A stretch of 64,000 bases of DNA from Parapedobacter sp. SGR-10 (GCF_011030405.1 NZ_JAAJTJ010000004.1:124001-188000), one strand, 5' to 3'. Positions 42,407 through 51,999 are shown, counted from the stretch's first letter. Program-made: numbers and translations. The notes: generated from the sequence alone by a model not told the origin.

Positions 42407-43956
42407 TTTGGAATATACGTCGCATACGGGATGATCATTTCCTCTAAGGATATGCCGCCATGTTGGAATGTTCCGTTGTAATAATTGACAAATTGGTTGT
42501 AATTATTGGGATAGACGAAGTAATAGTCATCCTTGGCAAATACAAAAGTAGAACTAACATTGATCTTAGGCAACTGCGCCTCGTGTGGATTTTTGATGAC
42601 GAAAACCTCTTTGTCGTTGTAATTGAGGTTTCGTCCCTGCTTGTACCTAAGATTTGTATTTGTATGACGGTCGCCCACGATTTTTGAAGGTTTTTTGACC
42701 CGAATGGTGCCGTGATCGGTCGTGATAATAATCCTTACTTTGCGTTGCGACAACCATTTAATGAGATCCAATAGCGGTGAATGCTCAAACCAGGAAATGG
42801 TAAGGGAGCGGTAGGCTGCTTCGTCATTGGCCAATTCGCGAATCATGGCCATGTCTGTACGTGCGTGTGATAACATATCTACAAAATTGTAGACAAGGAC
42901 ATTAAGATCGTTTTTGATGAGCCTGCCGGCATTTTCCAAGGCCTCTTTGCTCTGTTCCAAGGTCAATACTTTTGTATAGCTGTGCTTGATCTCGGGCCTG
43001 TAGAGCCGCTTGATCTGGTCGGCGAGAAAAGTGTCTTCGTGCAGGTTTTTGCCCCCTTCATCATCGTCATTTTGCCAGAGCGAGGGAAAACGCTTTTCCA
43101 TCTCCAGGGGTGTCATACCACTGAAAATGGCGTTGCGAGCATATTGGGTTGCTGTAGGGAGGATGCTGTAATAGCAGGTTTCTTCCTCCAACCTGAAATA
43201 GTCGGTCACGATATCGTTGATCTGTTTCCATTGGTCATACCGTAGGTTGTCGATCAGGAAGAAGAATGTCGGATAATCTGTGCTTAGACTCGGAAAAACT
43301 TTCTTTTTGAAGAGTTGATGCGACAATAGGGGGGCAGTGTCTGGATTATTTATCCATTGGAGATAATTCCGCTCGATATACTTGGAAAACAGTGTGTTGG
43401 CCTCGGATTTCTGTGTGGTCAATATCTCGTGCATGCTCTCGTCTTCGAGCTTTTCCAATGAAAGCTCCCAATAGATAAGTTTCCTGTAAGCTTCGACCCA
43501 CTCTTCGTAATTGAGATCATTGTTCATGATCATGCCAAGGTTGCGGAACTCCTGTTGGTAAGCCATAGAGGTCTTTTCACTGACCAACCGCTTGTTTTCC
43601 GTAAATTTTTTTATAGTCAGCAATATTTGCTTAGGGTTCACAGGCTTGATCAGATAGTCGTCTATCTTGGAGCCAATGGCATCTTCCATCAGGTGCTCTT
43701 CTTCGTTTTTGGTCACCAACACAGTCGGTATAGTCGGGTTGATGGATTTTAAGATATTCAATGTCTCGAGACCAGTCAATCCGGGCATATTCTCATCCAG
43801 AAAAACAATATCAAAAGGTTCATTCTTAAAAGCTTCTACGGCATCATTGCCATTATTCACGGTAATGACCTTATAACCTCTCTCTTCCAGCAGCAAAATA
43901 TGAGGTTTTAAAAACTCAATTTCGTCGTCAGCCCATAAAATATGTGTTTTCGCCAT
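42403..43956 (-). CDS. porX: PorX: response regulator with PglZ domain, type IX secretion control
   Basis: A 517-residue two-domain protein from the ATG at 43956 (MAKTHILWADDEIEFLKPHI). The receiver domain has acidic residues 10-12, phospho-acceptor Asp54 in FDIVFLDENMPGLTGLETLN and Lys near 104 in DYLIKPVNPK. The C-terminal half is a PglZ/alkaline-phosphatase-fold domain with metal ligands in FFFLIDNLRYDQW (about 252), GMTPLEMEKRFPSL, and TTDHGTIRVKKP (about 430). Size and layout match PorX, which with PorY regulates type IX secretion and gliding in Bacteroidota and is a zinc-dependent phosphodiesterase. The stop codon is supplied by a dispersed repeat. Confidence 0.94.
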   Translation of the reverse strand: MAKTHILWADDEIEFLKPHILLLEERGYKVITVNNGNDAVEAFKNEPFDIVFLDENMPGLTGLETLNILKSINPTIPTVLVTKNEEEHLMEDAIGSKIDDYLIKPVNPKQILLTIKKFTENKRLVSEKTSMAYQQEFRNLGMIMNNDLNYEEWVEAYRKLIYWELSLEKLEDESMHEILTTQKSEANTLFSKYIERNYLQWINNPDTAPLLSHQLFKKKVFPSLSTDYPTFFFLIDNLRYDQWKQINDIVTDYFRLEEETCYYSILPTATQYARNAIFSGMTPLEMEKRFPSLWQNDDDEGGKNLHEDTFLADQIKRLYRPEIKHSYTKVLTLEQSKEALENAGRLIKNDLNVLVYNFVDMLSHARTDMAMIRELANDEAAYRSLTISWFEHSPLLDLIKWLSQRKVRIIITTDHGTIRVKKPSKIVGDRHTNTNLRYKQGRNLNYNDKEVFVIKNPHEAQLPKINVSSTFVFAKDDYYFVYPNNYNQFVNYYNGTFQHGGISLEEMIIPYATYIPK

Positions 43957-43978
43957 AGAAATACTTTGTTTGTCGTTT

Positions 43979-44002
43979 GTCATTCTGAACGAATGGAGAA
44001 TC
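43979..44002. repeat. Decayed single arm of the GTCAT repeat family
   Basis: GTCATTCTGAACGAATGGAG followed by AATC matches the left arm of the family; the right arm is at best traces near 44020. It lies in the divergent region between porX and the HD phosphohydrolase. Confidence 0.55.
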
Positions 44003-44156
44003 ACGAAGTGCTCATCGAAGATAATCTATTCGTTGCAAAGTTTAGTCTTGTGTATTTATTTTGTGATGTAGGATAAAAATACTATTTTTAAAGGAAATAC
44101 CTTGTTCGTGCTAAAGAATAGGCCCGATTTTTAACATAAATTAACTGCAATGTATG

Positions 44157-44164
44157 TATCTTTG
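44157..44164 (+). promoter_or_regulatory. -7 promoter element TATCTTTG
   Basis: TAnnTTTG match 77 nt before the predicted TTG start of the HD phosphohydrolase. No TTG at the right distance upstream. Confidence 0.45.
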
Positions 44165-44241
44165 CGGCTAACTTAGTATATCCGTTTTTTTGAACTTTTA
44201 TGGAATAGCATATAGGCTAAGTTAGCTATAAAAAACTGCCC

Positions 44242-45474
44242 TTGAACAAAAAGAAAATAATCAATGATCCTGTGTACGGTTTTGTTTCGATACCGTCGGG
44301 GTTTGTTTTTGATCTGATCCAACATCCTTATTTGCAAAGATTGCGGTATATCAAGCAGGTCAGCATGACGCATCTGGTCTATCCAGGGGCATTGCACACG
44401 CGTTTTCAGCATGTCATGGGTGCGATGCACTTGATGCAGTTGGCTATCGACACCTTGCGTTCTAAGGAGGTCTATATATCGGAGGAAGAGGAGGAAGCCG
44501 TGCTTCTTGCTATCCTGCTGCATGATATAGGGCACGGGCCGTTTTCACATTCCCTGGAACATACGCTTATCGAAGGCGTATCGCACGAGCAAGTGTCGCA
44601 CTTATTGATGGATAGGCTGAATAAGCAGTTTGATGGGAGATTGAATCTGGCTATTACCGTTTTCAATAATGAATATCCCCGGAAATTTTTGCATCAGTTG
44701 GTGTCGAGCCAGTTGGATACGGATCGTATGGACTATCTGAATAGGGATAGCTTCTTTACAGGAGTATCAGAGGGGGTGATATCCTTCGATAGAATTATCA
44801 AGATGCTGAATGTGAAAGATGATGAGTTGGTGGTGGAGGCGAAGGGGATTTATTCAGTGGAGAAATTTCTGATAGCCCGCAGGCTTATGTATTGGCAGGT
44901 CTATCTACACAAGACAGTGATTGCGGCAGAGCAAATGTTGATCAAGGCTTTGGCTCGGGCAAAAGAGTTGAGCAATACAGGAACAGCACTGTTTGCAACG
45001 CCGGCTTTGCAACATTTCTTGAATAATAGGATTACTTCCGAGGATTTTGCATTGCACGAGGAACACCTCGAATGGTTCACCAAGTTGGACGATAATGATA
45101 TCATGTCCGCACTTAAAGTCTGGGCCGATCACGAGGATTTCATCTTGTCTACGCTGTGCAGAAAACTCTTAGGTCGGGATCTGTTCAGGACGGCTATGCG
45201 CAACGATTGTTTTGATTCGGAGGAGATCAAGCATATCCGGTCCAGGGTCAAGGATCGTTTTGGGGTAGATGATACGGAGGTCGACTATTTTGTGTACACA
45301 CAGATCATCCGCAACAGTGCGTATGACGCCGAACGGGATCCGATCCGGATATTGAACAATAAGGGTGAACTTGTCGATATAGCTGAAGCTTCTGACCTTT
45401 CAAATTTGGAAGCATTGGCCAGGAGTGTTGAAAAACATACGGTAACCTATCCGAAAGAGATTGGAGTCATTTAA
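44242..45474 (+). CDS. HD-domain phosphohydrolase (dGTPase-like)
   Basis: A 410-residue HD-superfamily protein. The start is TTG at 44242 (NKKKIINDPVYGFVSIPSGF); no ATG fits because conserved sequence begins at once. The metal residues are in order: LHTRFQHVMGAMHLM (His52, His57), ILLHDIGHGPFSHSLEHTLI (His94-Asp95), and QLDTDRMDYLNRDSFFTG with a third-ligand Asp (about 159). This is the SAMHD1/dGTPase-type family that removes triphosphate from dNTPs; the precise substrate is not known. It opens the lipid A gene series, about 55 bp before lpxD. Confidence 0.9.
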   Translation: MNKKKIINDPVYGFVSIPSGFVFDLIQHPYLQRLRYIKQVSMTHLVYPGALHTRFQHVMGAMHLMQLAIDTLRSKEVYISEEEEEAVLLAILLHDIGHGPFSHSLEHTLIEGVSHEQVSHLLMDRLNKQFDGRLNLAITVFNNEYPRKFLHQLVSSQLDTDRMDYLNRDSFFTGVSEGVISFDRIIKMLNVKDDELVVEAKGIYSVEKFLIARRLMYWQVYLHKTVIAAEQMLIKALARAKELSNTGTALFATPALQHFLNNRITSEDFALHEEHLEWFTKLDDNDIMSALKVWADHEDFILSTLCRKLLGRDLFRTAMRNDCFDSEEIKHIRSRVKDRFGVDDTEVDYFVYTQIIRNSAYDAERDPIRILNNKGELVDIAEASDLSNLEALARSVEKHTVTYPKEIGVI

Positions 45475-45514
45475 AAAGGAGAATTAAAGATTAATTTTTT
45501 ATTAAGAAAAAATA

Positions 45515-45522
45515 TACATTTG
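45515..45522 (+). promoter_or_regulatory. -7 promoter element TACATTTG for lpxD
   Basis: TAnnTTTG match 7 nt before the lpxD ATG; predicts a start at or close to the A of the codon. The lipid A series could thus have its own promoter, apart from the HD gene. Confidence 0.5.
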
Positions 45523-45529
45523 TAAATTA

Positions 45530-46561
45530 ATGCAATTTTCAGCCGAACAAATAGCCGAGTTGTTGAATGGTAAGATCGAAGGAAATCCTCATACCACGGT
45601 TACCCATTTGTCCAAAATCGAGGAGGGTACGGAGGGTAGTCTTTCGTTTGTCTCTAATCCAAAGTACGAGCAATATCTTTATTCTACGCAGGCTAGTATT
45701 GTTATCGTAGACGAATCATTGCTTTTGCAGAAGCCTGTCCAGGCGACATTGATTCGGGTACAGAATGCGTATTCGGCTTTCACTACGCTGCTGAAGATTT
45801 ATTACGGCTTTAAAACAGAACGTACAGGAAGGGAAGGCGAGCATTTTATCCATGAGTCGGCACTGATAGGAGAGGGTGGATACATAGGAGCGTTTGCTTA
45901 TGTGGGCAAGAATGTACGTATCGGAAACAATGTCCGGATTTTTCCCCATGTATATATAGGAGATGATGCGACCATCGGAGACAATTCGGTATTGTATCCT
46001 CATGTGACCATATACTACGACTGTGTGGTAGGGCGAAATGTCATTATACATGCGGGGGCAGTTGTCGGTAGTGATGGGTTTGGGTTTGCTCCCCAAAAAG
46101 ACGGTTCCTATGACAAGATTCCGCAAATCGGAAATGTAATTGTCGAAGATGATGTGGAAATAGGTGCCAATACGGTCATTGATCGTGCGACAATGGGCTC
46201 GACGGTCATACATAAAGGGGTGAAGCTGGACAATTTGATACAGATAGCCCACAACGTAGATATCGGTGATCATAGTGTGATAGCAGCACAGACGGGCATC
46301 TCGGGGAGTACCAAAATCGGTAAACAGGTGATTGTCGGCGGTCAGGTCGGTATCGTAGGGCATATCAGCATAGCTGATGGAAGCCAGATACAAGCCCAGT
46401 CGGGGGTAAACCGCAGTATCCTGATTGCCAATGCAAAATGGGGGGGATCCCCATTTGCACCGTATACGAGCGAGCTAAGATCACAAGTCGTGTATGCTAA
46501 GCTTCCCGAATTGGAGAAAAGGATTTTGGAACTGGAAAAGAAATTAAAAAACCAGGAATAA
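45530..46561 (+). CDS. lpxD: UDP-3-O-(3-hydroxyacyl)glucosamine N-acyltransferase
   Basis: A 343-residue trimeric acyltransferase adding the amide-linked chain of lipid A. The N-terminal uridine-binding domain (about 1-95) is followed by the left-handed beta-helix of hexapeptide repeats ([40 protein letters not shown]). The catalytic His is probably that in [16 protein letters not shown] (QIAHNV, about 243). A C-terminal helix closes the protein ([17 protein letters not shown]). First of a lpxD-lpxC/fabZ-lpxA operon. Confidence 0.96.
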   Translation: MQFSAEQIAELLNGKIEGNPHTTVTHLSKIEEGTEGSLSFVSNPKYEQYLYSTQASIVIVDESLLLQKPVQATLIRVQNAYSAFTTLLKIYYGFKTERTGREGEHFIHESALIGEGGYIGAFAYVGKNVRIGNNVRIFPHVYIGDDATIGDNSVLYPHVTIYYDCVVGRNVIIHAGAVVGSDGFGFAPQKDGSYDKIPQIGNVIVEDDVEIGANTVIDRATMGSTVIHKGVKLDNLIQIAHNVDIGDHSVIAAQTGISGSTKIGKQVIVGGQVGIVGHISIADGSQIQAQSGVNRSILIANAKWGGSPFAPYTSELRSQVVYAKLPELEKRILELEKKLKNQE

Positions 46562-46586
46562 ACTACTATAAATTGAACCATACAAT

Positions 46587-47987
46587 ATGGAAGAAATGAA
46601 TGCCAAGCAAAGGACAATCAAGAGAGAGATTTCAATTTCGGGAATAGGGTTGCACACCGGTAAATCGGTAACATTGACCATCAAGCCTGCTCCCGAAAAT
46701 CATTGGTTTAAATTTAGACGTGTAGATTTGGAAGATCAGCCGGTCGTGGCTGTAGATGCGGACAATGTAACGGATACTTCGCGTGGAACGACTATTTCGG
46801 AGAATGGAGCTTCTGTCAGCACGATAGAGCATTTGATGGCTGCATTGGTGGGTCTGGAAATAGACAATGTTATTATTGATATTGATGGTCCTGAAGTGCC
46901 GATTTTGGATGGAAGCTCAGCTGTATTCGTCGAGAAATTATTAGAAGCAGGGTTTGCAGAACAAGAAGCTGATAGAGATTTTTACGAAATTAAGGAGAAT
47001 ATCCACTATGTAGAGCCTGAGCGTAAGGTTGAGATTGTGGCCATGCCTTTGGATGGTTATCGCTTGACCTGTATGATTGATTTCAATTCGCCCGTATTGG
47101 GTAGCCAACATGCTTCCATCAGTAAGATAGACGAGTTCAAGAAAGATATTTCTTCTTCGCGGACATTCTGTTTTTTGCATGAATTGGAAGCTTTGGTAAA
47201 AAATAATTTGATCAAAGGTGGCGATTTGTCCAATGCTATCGTTATAGTGGACAAAGAAGTGAGCAAGGATGAGCTTGACAAGCTCCAAATGCTGTTTAAC
47301 AAAGAAGTAACTGTAGCGGATGAAGGCATCTTGGACAACATTCAATTGCGGTATCAAAATGAACCCGCACGACATAAACTGTTGGATATGATTGGAGATC
47401 TGGCATTGGTAGGACGACCTTTGAAGGGGCATATCATGGCTGCAAGGCCAGGGCATGCCGCTAATGTGGCGTTTGCCAAGCGTGTCAAAAATCAAATCAA
47501 GCGGGACAAAAACAAGAAAAAGATCAATACCTACGATATCCATGCCAAGCCGGTCTATGATACGGTACAGATCATGAATATTCTTCCCCACCGTCAGCCT
47601 TTTTTGATGGTGGACAAGATCTTGGAACTGTCAGAAACCCATGTAGTGGGTTTGAAAAATGTAACCATGAATGAAGATTTGTTTATGGGACACTTTCCCG
47701 GAGCTCCGGTATTTCCGGGCGTCCTACAGATTGAAGCTATGGCACAGACCGGAGGTATTCTGGTGTTGAATACAGTGCCGGATCCCGAAAATTGGCTGAC
47801 CTTGTTTCTGAAGATAGAAAATGCCCGCTTCAAGAACCAGGTGCATCCGGGGGACACCTTGATATTCAGCTGTGAACTGCTGGAGCCTATCCGAAGAGGG
47901 ATCGCCCGTATGAAGGGTGTGGGGATGGTAGGTGAGAAGATTGTGAGTGAAGCCGAACTAATGGCTCAAATTGTCAAAGTAAAATAA
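46587..47987 (+). CDS. lpxC/fabZ: Fused UDP-3-O-acyl-GlcNAc deacetylase and 3-hydroxyacyl-ACP dehydratase
   Basis: A 466-residue bifunctional protein. The N-terminal two-thirds is LpxC, the zinc deacetylase committing to lipid A: ISGIGLHTGKSVTLTIKPAP (about 17-36), VSTIEHLMAALVGLEIDNVI (His near 78), LDGSSAVFVEKL, SRTFCFLHELE, and HKLLDMIGDLALVGRPLKGH (His and Asp ligands). The C-terminal third (about 320-466) is FabZ: MNILPHRQPFLMVDKILELS and GHFPGAPVFPGVLQIEAMAQ with catalytic His and Glu. The fusion is known in Bacteroidota and a few others. Neighbouring lpxD and lpxA confirm the pathway. Confidence 0.97.
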   Translation: MEEMNAKQRTIKREISISGIGLHTGKSVTLTIKPAPENHWFKFRRVDLEDQPVVAVDADNVTDTSRGTTISENGASVSTIEHLMAALVGLEIDNVIIDIDGPEVPILDGSSAVFVEKLLEAGFAEQEADRDFYEIKENIHYVEPERKVEIVAMPLDGYRLTCMIDFNSPVLGSQHASISKIDEFKKDISSSRTFCFLHELEALVKNNLIKGGDLSNAIVIVDKEVSKDELDKLQMLFNKEVTVADEGILDNIQLRYQNEPARHKLLDMIGDLALVGRPLKGHIMAARPGHAANVAFAKRVKNQIKRDKNKKKINTYDIHAKPVYDTVQIMNILPHRQPFLMVDKILELSETHVVGLKNVTMNEDLFMGHFPGAPVFPGVLQIEAMAQTGGILVLNTVPDPENWLTLFLKIENARFKNQVHPGDTLIFSCELLEPIRRGIARMKGVGMVGEKIVSEAELMAQIVKVK

Positions 47988-47994
47988 ATAATAA

Positions 47995-48789
47995 ATGATA
48001 CAACCGTTGTCGTATATCCATCCGGAGGCTCGTATAGCGCCCAACGTGGTTGTCGAACCTTTCAGTACCATACATAAAGATGTGGTCATAGGGGAGGGCA
48101 CCTGGATAGGATCCAATGTCACCATCATGGATGGTGCCCGAATTGGCAAGAATTGTAAGATATTTCCCGGTGCCGTTATTTCCGGTGAGCCTCAGGACCT
48201 TAAGTTTGAAGGTGAAGTGACAACGGTGGAAATCGGGGATAACACTACTATTCGAGAATGTGTAACCATCAATAGGGGGACGAAGGACCGCTACAAAACA
48301 GTCATCGGAAAGAATTGTCTGATTCAGGCTTACAGTCATATTGCACACGATTGTATTGTCGGTAATAACTGTATTTTCTCTAACTCCAGTACGTTGGCCG
48401 GTCATATTACCGTAGGGGATTATGTGGTACTGGCCGGTTTGGTTGCCGTCCATCAGTTTTGTAAGATAGGTTCACATGCTTTTGTGACAGGAGGTACACT
48501 GGTACGTAAGGATGTGCCACCGTTTATCAAGGCTGCACGAGAGCCTATTTCGTATGCAGGTGTCAATTCGGTGGGGCTGAGACGCAGGGGATTTACACCC
48601 GAACAGATCGCCGAGATCCAAAATATCTATCGGGTACTCTTCGTACAGCACCGTAACTTGAGCAAGGCTCTGGATCTGGTGGAGGCTGAGTTTGCCGCTA
48701 CCGAATTGCGGGATGAGATCCTGGCTTTTGTGCGAAATTCCGATCGTGGGGTCGTAAGAGGGTTTAACCAAGGAAAAATCAGTGTCTAA
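47995..48789 (+). CDS. lpxA: Acyl-ACP-UDP-N-acetylglucosamine O-acyltransferase
   Basis: A 264-residue left-handed beta-helix acyltransferase, first step of lipid A. Repeats such as IHPEARIAPNVVVEPFSTIH (about 8-27) and IGEGTWIGSNVTIMDGARIG are followed by the active-site region IQAYSHIAHDCIVGNNCIFS (catalytic His near 124) and GDYVVLAGLVAVHQFCKIGS. The helical C-terminus (GFTPEQIAEIQNIYRVLFV) is normal. It starts 7 bp after the fusion gene and overlaps the ABC ATPase by 8 bp. Confidence 0.97.
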   Translation: MIQPLSYIHPEARIAPNVVVEPFSTIHKDVVIGEGTWIGSNVTIMDGARIGKNCKIFPGAVISGEPQDLKFEGEVTTVEIGDNTTIRECVTINRGTKDRYKTVIGKNCLIQAYSHIAHDCIVGNNCIFSNSSTLAGHITVGDYVVLAGLVAVHQFCKIGSHAFVTGGTLVRKDVPPFIKAAREPISYAGVNSVGLRRRGFTPEQIAEIQNIYRVLFVQHRNLSKALDLVEAEFAATELRDEILAFVRNSDRGVVRGFNQGKISV

Positions 48790-49432
48790 ATCTAACAAAG
48801 CGCGCTTATTGAATATAACTTTACACAATCTAGGTAGAAGGTTTGATCAGGAATGGGTTTTTAGAAACATGGATTACACCTTCTCTTCTCCAAAAAAATA
48901 TGCAATCCTGGGGCCGAACGGCTCGGGAAAATCGACTTTATTGAAAACGATTGCCGGTCAGTTGTCGCCGAGTGACGGGAAGATAGCATACCATGTATCG
49001 GACGGTCGTGAAGTCCATGTCGAGGATGTTTATCAACATTTGTCTTTTGCTGCCCCTTATATTGAATTGATCGAGGAGTTTACACTGGCAGAAATGCTGG
49101 ATTTTCATTTTCGGTTCAAATCGTTGTTGGTAGGTTTTGATAAGGCGGCCGTTTTGTCTTTTTTGAATATGGATCGCTCTGTAGACAAACCGATCAGATA
49201 TTTTTCATCAGGTATGAAACAAAGGGTCAAGCTTGCTTTGGCTTGTTTTTCGGAGTCGGATATCGTATTGCTAGACGAACCAACGAGCAATCTGGATGCT
49301 GAAGGAGAAAAATGGTATCTCAAATTGATTGATCTGACCTGTGCATCCGAACGCTTGCTTTTCATCGGCTCCAATCAGGAGAAAGAATATAGCTTCTGCG
49401 ATGAAAGTATCCAGATTTTGGATTATAAGTAG
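48782..49432 (+). CDS. ABC transporter ATP-binding protein
   Basis: A 216-residue stand-alone ATPase. Walker A: ILGPNGSGKSTLLKTIAGQL (about 43-62); Q-loop near LSFAAPYIE; signature FSSGMKQRVKLALACF (about 142-157, SSGMKQR in place of LSGGQ); Walker B: IVLLDEPTSNLD (about 162-173). There is no membrane domain gene nearby. The start is GTG at 48782, overlapping lpxA by 8 bp, so it is coupled to the lipid A operon; involvement in lipid A or other envelope export is inference. Its stop codon is the first TAG of the palindrome at 49429. Confidence 0.9.
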   Translation: MSKSNKARLLNITLHNLGRRFDQEWVFRNMDYTFSSPKKYAILGPNGSGKSTLLKTIAGQLSPSDGKIAYHVSDGREVHVEDVYQHLSFAAPYIELIEEFTLAEMLDFHFRFKSLLVGFDKAAVLSFLNMDRSVDKPIRYFSSGMKQRVKLALACFSESDIVLLDEPTSNLDAEGEKWYLKLIDLTCASERLLFIGSNQEKEYSFCDESIQILDYK

Positions 49433-49456
49433 AGACGCAATGCATTGCGTCTCTAC
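49429..49456. repeat. TAGAGACGCAATG palindrome giving both stop codons of two convergent genes
   Basis: A 28-bp perfect palindrome (half-site GTAGAGACGCAATG). Its TAG at 49430-49432 is the stop of the ABC ATPase gene; its CTA at 49453-49455 is the TAG stop of dapF on the other strand. The space between the two genes is nothing but the repeat. Confidence 0.95.
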
Positions 49457-50238
49457 AGTATATTGATTTCACCCTCAAACACAAACTGTGCGGGGCCTTT
49501 CAGATAGACTTGGCTAAATCGATTGCCTTCTTTTAGAAAAGAGATAGTAAGCTGCCCACCGAGTACACGTATCGGCATTTCGATGGAGCCCTCACGGTTT
49601 TCGTGGATAGCCATAGCCATAGCCGCAGCCGTAGCTCCGGTGCCACAAGCTAATGTTTCATCTTCTACCCCTCTTTCGAAAGTTCGTACAAAGTACCCTT
49701 CGCCTTCCTTTTCCACAAAATTGACGTTGATCCCTTTTTCTCTGTACCGCTCGTTATTGCGGATAGCTTTCCCTTTTTCATACACGGCATAGCGAGCCAG
49801 ATCTTCTACTAACGTGATGTAATGTGGAGAGCCCGTATTGAGAACGAAAGCCTCTCCATCTTTGTCCACTTGCTCCACGTCGATCATACCCAGATTGACT
49901 TGGTCACCGTGAATGGAGGCTTGGTGTTTGCCGTCTACTGCCAAAAAGTCAGTTTTTTCATGGGTAATGCCAAGATCTCTGGCAAAAGCCACTATACACC
50001 GTCCTCCATTGCCACACATGCTCCCTTCCCGGCCGTCAGCATTGTAATATACCATTTCAAAATCGTAATTTTCTGCGTCTTGGAGCAGCATGACACCATC
50101 GGCTCCTATCCCAAACCGCCTATCGCAAAGCCGATGAACCAAATCTTCATTTTTCCGGTCAAAATCCCCCTTTCTGTTGTCAATCAGAATAAAGTCATTG
50201 CCGGCCCCCTGGTATTTGTAAAATTTTATTTTTTGCAT
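49453..50238 (-). CDS. dapF: Diaminopimelate epimerase
   Basis: A 261-residue PLP-independent epimerase converting LL- to meso-diaminopimelate for lysine and peptidoglycan. Motifs: KYQGAGNDFILIDNRKGDFD (about 8-27), GSMCGNGGRCIVAFARDLGI with catalytic Cys75 (about 72-91), and ETLACGTGATAAAMAMAIHE with the second Cys (about 190-209). Both active-site cysteines are present. It converges with the ABC gene and shares its repeat-derived stop. Confidence 0.97.
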   Translation of the reverse strand: MQKIKFYKYQGAGNDFILIDNRKGDFDRKNEDLVHRLCDRRFGIGADGVMLLQDAENYDFEMVYYNADGREGSMCGNGGRCIVAFARDLGITHEKTDFLAVDGKHQASIHGDQVNLGMIDVEQVDKDGEAFVLNTGSPHYITLVEDLARYAVYEKGKAIRNNERYREKGINVNFVEKEGEGYFVRTFERGVEDETLACGTGATAAAMAMAIHENREGSIEMPIRVLGGQLTISFLKEGNRFSQVYLKGPAQFVFEGEINIL

Positions 50239-50358
50239 GATAGACTTGAAAATTTGCTTGAAATTCTATATTCTTGTTACAGTTGCCGGTCCTTTTGTTA
50301 AATCTTGTTAAAAGCCTGTCGAAATTATTTAGAATTAACAAATTTTAACTGACAAAAG

Positions 50359-50390
50359 TTGTGACAACGTGCCTGATGGTATTACATTTG
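50359..50390 (+). promoter_or_regulatory. Promoter of the HtrA gene (TTG, 21 nt, TACATTTG)
   Basis: TAnnTTTG element at 50383-50390 with TTG at 50359-50361. A TGACAAAAGTTGTGACA inverted motif overlaps the TTG (50350-50366) and resembles half-sites before groES. Confidence 0.55.
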
Positions 50391-50448
50391 AACTAGTAAT
50401 CCCGATTATTATTAACAAAGGTATATATTAAAATAGCAAAAATAAAAA

Positions 50449-51996
50449 ATGAAAAAAATAGGTCTAACATTGTTGACAGCTGTTTTAGGAGGTGTGATAG
50501 CTGTAGGGGGGTATAAGCTCTTTGAAAATAAACAGCTGGACAATATGTCTTTTGAAGAAAGACAAAAGGTACATTATGCCAATAATCCGGAAAATGAGAT
50601 ATTGTCTTCTACAGGCAATCCGGACTTTACACAAGCGGCAGCAGCTGTTTCGCCGGGTGTCGTTCATATCAAAGTGACCATGACAAGGCGAGGCTCGCAA
50701 CGTGGTGGTGGAGGTTCGCCATTCGATATGTTCGAAGAGTTTTTTGGGATGCCTCAACGTAGGCAGGCACAGCCTAGGCAAGCACAAGCTTCGGGTTCAG
50801 GTGTGATTTTGACGCCGGATGGATATATCGTGACCAATAATCACGTCGTGGATGAAGCCGACAAGATTGAGGTGCAGCTGACAGACAAACGTACTTTTGA
50901 AGCAAAAGTAATAGGTAGAGATCCGAATACAGATCTGGCCTTGTTGAAAGTGACAGCCTCGAACTTGCCTATTGTCAAGATGGGTAATTCTGACGATGTA
51001 CAGATCGGCGAATGGGTGTTGGCCGTAGGGTATCCTTTGAGCTTGCAGTCTACGGTCACGGCAGGTATCGTCAGTGCCAAGGGACGCCAAATCGGTATCC
51101 TGGGTGAGACTCAGCAACAACCTAGAGGCTATGGATATGGCGAAGAACAAGCAATCGTCAATACAGCGATCGAATCGTTTATCCAGACAGATGCGGTTAT
51201 CAATAAAGGGAATAGTGGTGGAGCTTTGGTCAATGCACGAGGCGAACTGATCGGTATCAACTCGGCGATTGCTTCTCCGACAGGGGTGTATGCAGGTTAT
51301 GGATTTGCTATTCCGATCAATCTGGCCAAAAAAATATTGGATGACTTCAAGGAATTTGGAAGCGTGAAACGTGGTTTCGTGGGTATTACCTTTAACGAGA
51401 TCAGTGAAGGTTTGCGTAAAGAGAAAGGTATCGATGATATCAATGGACTGTATGTACAGAATGTCGTTAAAGGTGGCGGAGCTGAAGCAGCAGGTATCAA
51501 AGCAGGTGATATCATCAAAAAGATCGATGGCCGTACGATCTATTCTTCTTCCGATCTACAGGAAAGAGTGGCTAGACTGCGTCCGGGCGACAAGGTAAAA
51601 TTGACCTACAAGCGCGATGGTAAGGAAAAAGAAGTAACCGTCACCTTGAAAGGCGAAGAAGCTAGCAAATCTTCTTCGGGCGATGAGTCGACAAGTGCGA
51701 GTGCAACCGAAATCTTTAACAAACTTGGAGCAAGTTTTATCCCTGCTACAGATGCACGCAAGAAAGAGTTGGGCATCAATTCCGGTGTCGTCGTGACACA
51801 GGTGCATAGAGGCGGTGTATTCGAGTACTTTGGTGTGGAAAGAGGTTTGGTCATTACGGAAGTGAATGGTAGGCCTGTCAATAATGTGGATGATGTAGAA
51901 GCGGCATTGGCCAATACAAAACGAAACATCGTGCGTATCAAAGGTGTACCGGAAAGAGGTAGTACCGTAGAGTTTAACGTACCGATAGAGTACTAG
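50449..51996 (+). CDS. Periplasmic serine protease of the Do/DegP (HtrA) family
   Basis: A 515-residue envelope protease/chaperone. An N-terminal membrane anchor or signal (LTLLTAVLGGVIAVGGYKLF) is followed by the trypsin-like domain with catalytic His in YIVTNNHVVDEADKIEVQL (about 125-143), Asp in DPNTDLALLKV (about 162-172) and Ser in AVINKGNSGGALVNARGELI (about 248-267). Two PDZ domains follow: FVGITFNEISEGL to about 385 and SGVVVTQVHRGGVFEYFGVE to the end. A Gly/Arg/Gln-rich insert (about 78-112) separates the anchor from the protease domain. All triad residues are present. Confidence 0.97.
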   Translation: MKKIGLTLLTAVLGGVIAVGGYKLFENKQLDNMSFEERQKVHYANNPENEILSSTGNPDFTQAAAAVSPGVVHIKVTMTRRGSQRGGGGSPFDMFEEFFGMPQRRQAQPRQAQASGSGVILTPDGYIVTNNHVVDEADKIEVQLTDKRTFEAKVIGRDPNTDLALLKVTASNLPIVKMGNSDDVQIGEWVLAVGYPLSLQSTVTAGIVSAKGRQIGILGETQQQPRGYGYGEEQAIVNTAIESFIQTDAVINKGNSGGALVNARGELIGINSAIASPTGVYAGYGFAIPINLAKKILDDFKEFGSVKRGFVGITFNEISEGLRKEKGIDDINGLYVQNVVKGGGAEAAGIKAGDIIKKIDGRTIYSSSDLQERVARLRPGDKVKLTYKRDGKEKEVTVTLKGEEASKSSSGDESTSASATEIFNKLGASFIPATDARKKELGINSGVVVTQVHRGGVFEYFGVERGLVITEVNGRPVNNVDDVEAALANTKRNIVRIKGVPERGSTVEFNVPIEY

Positions 51997-51999
51997 TTT

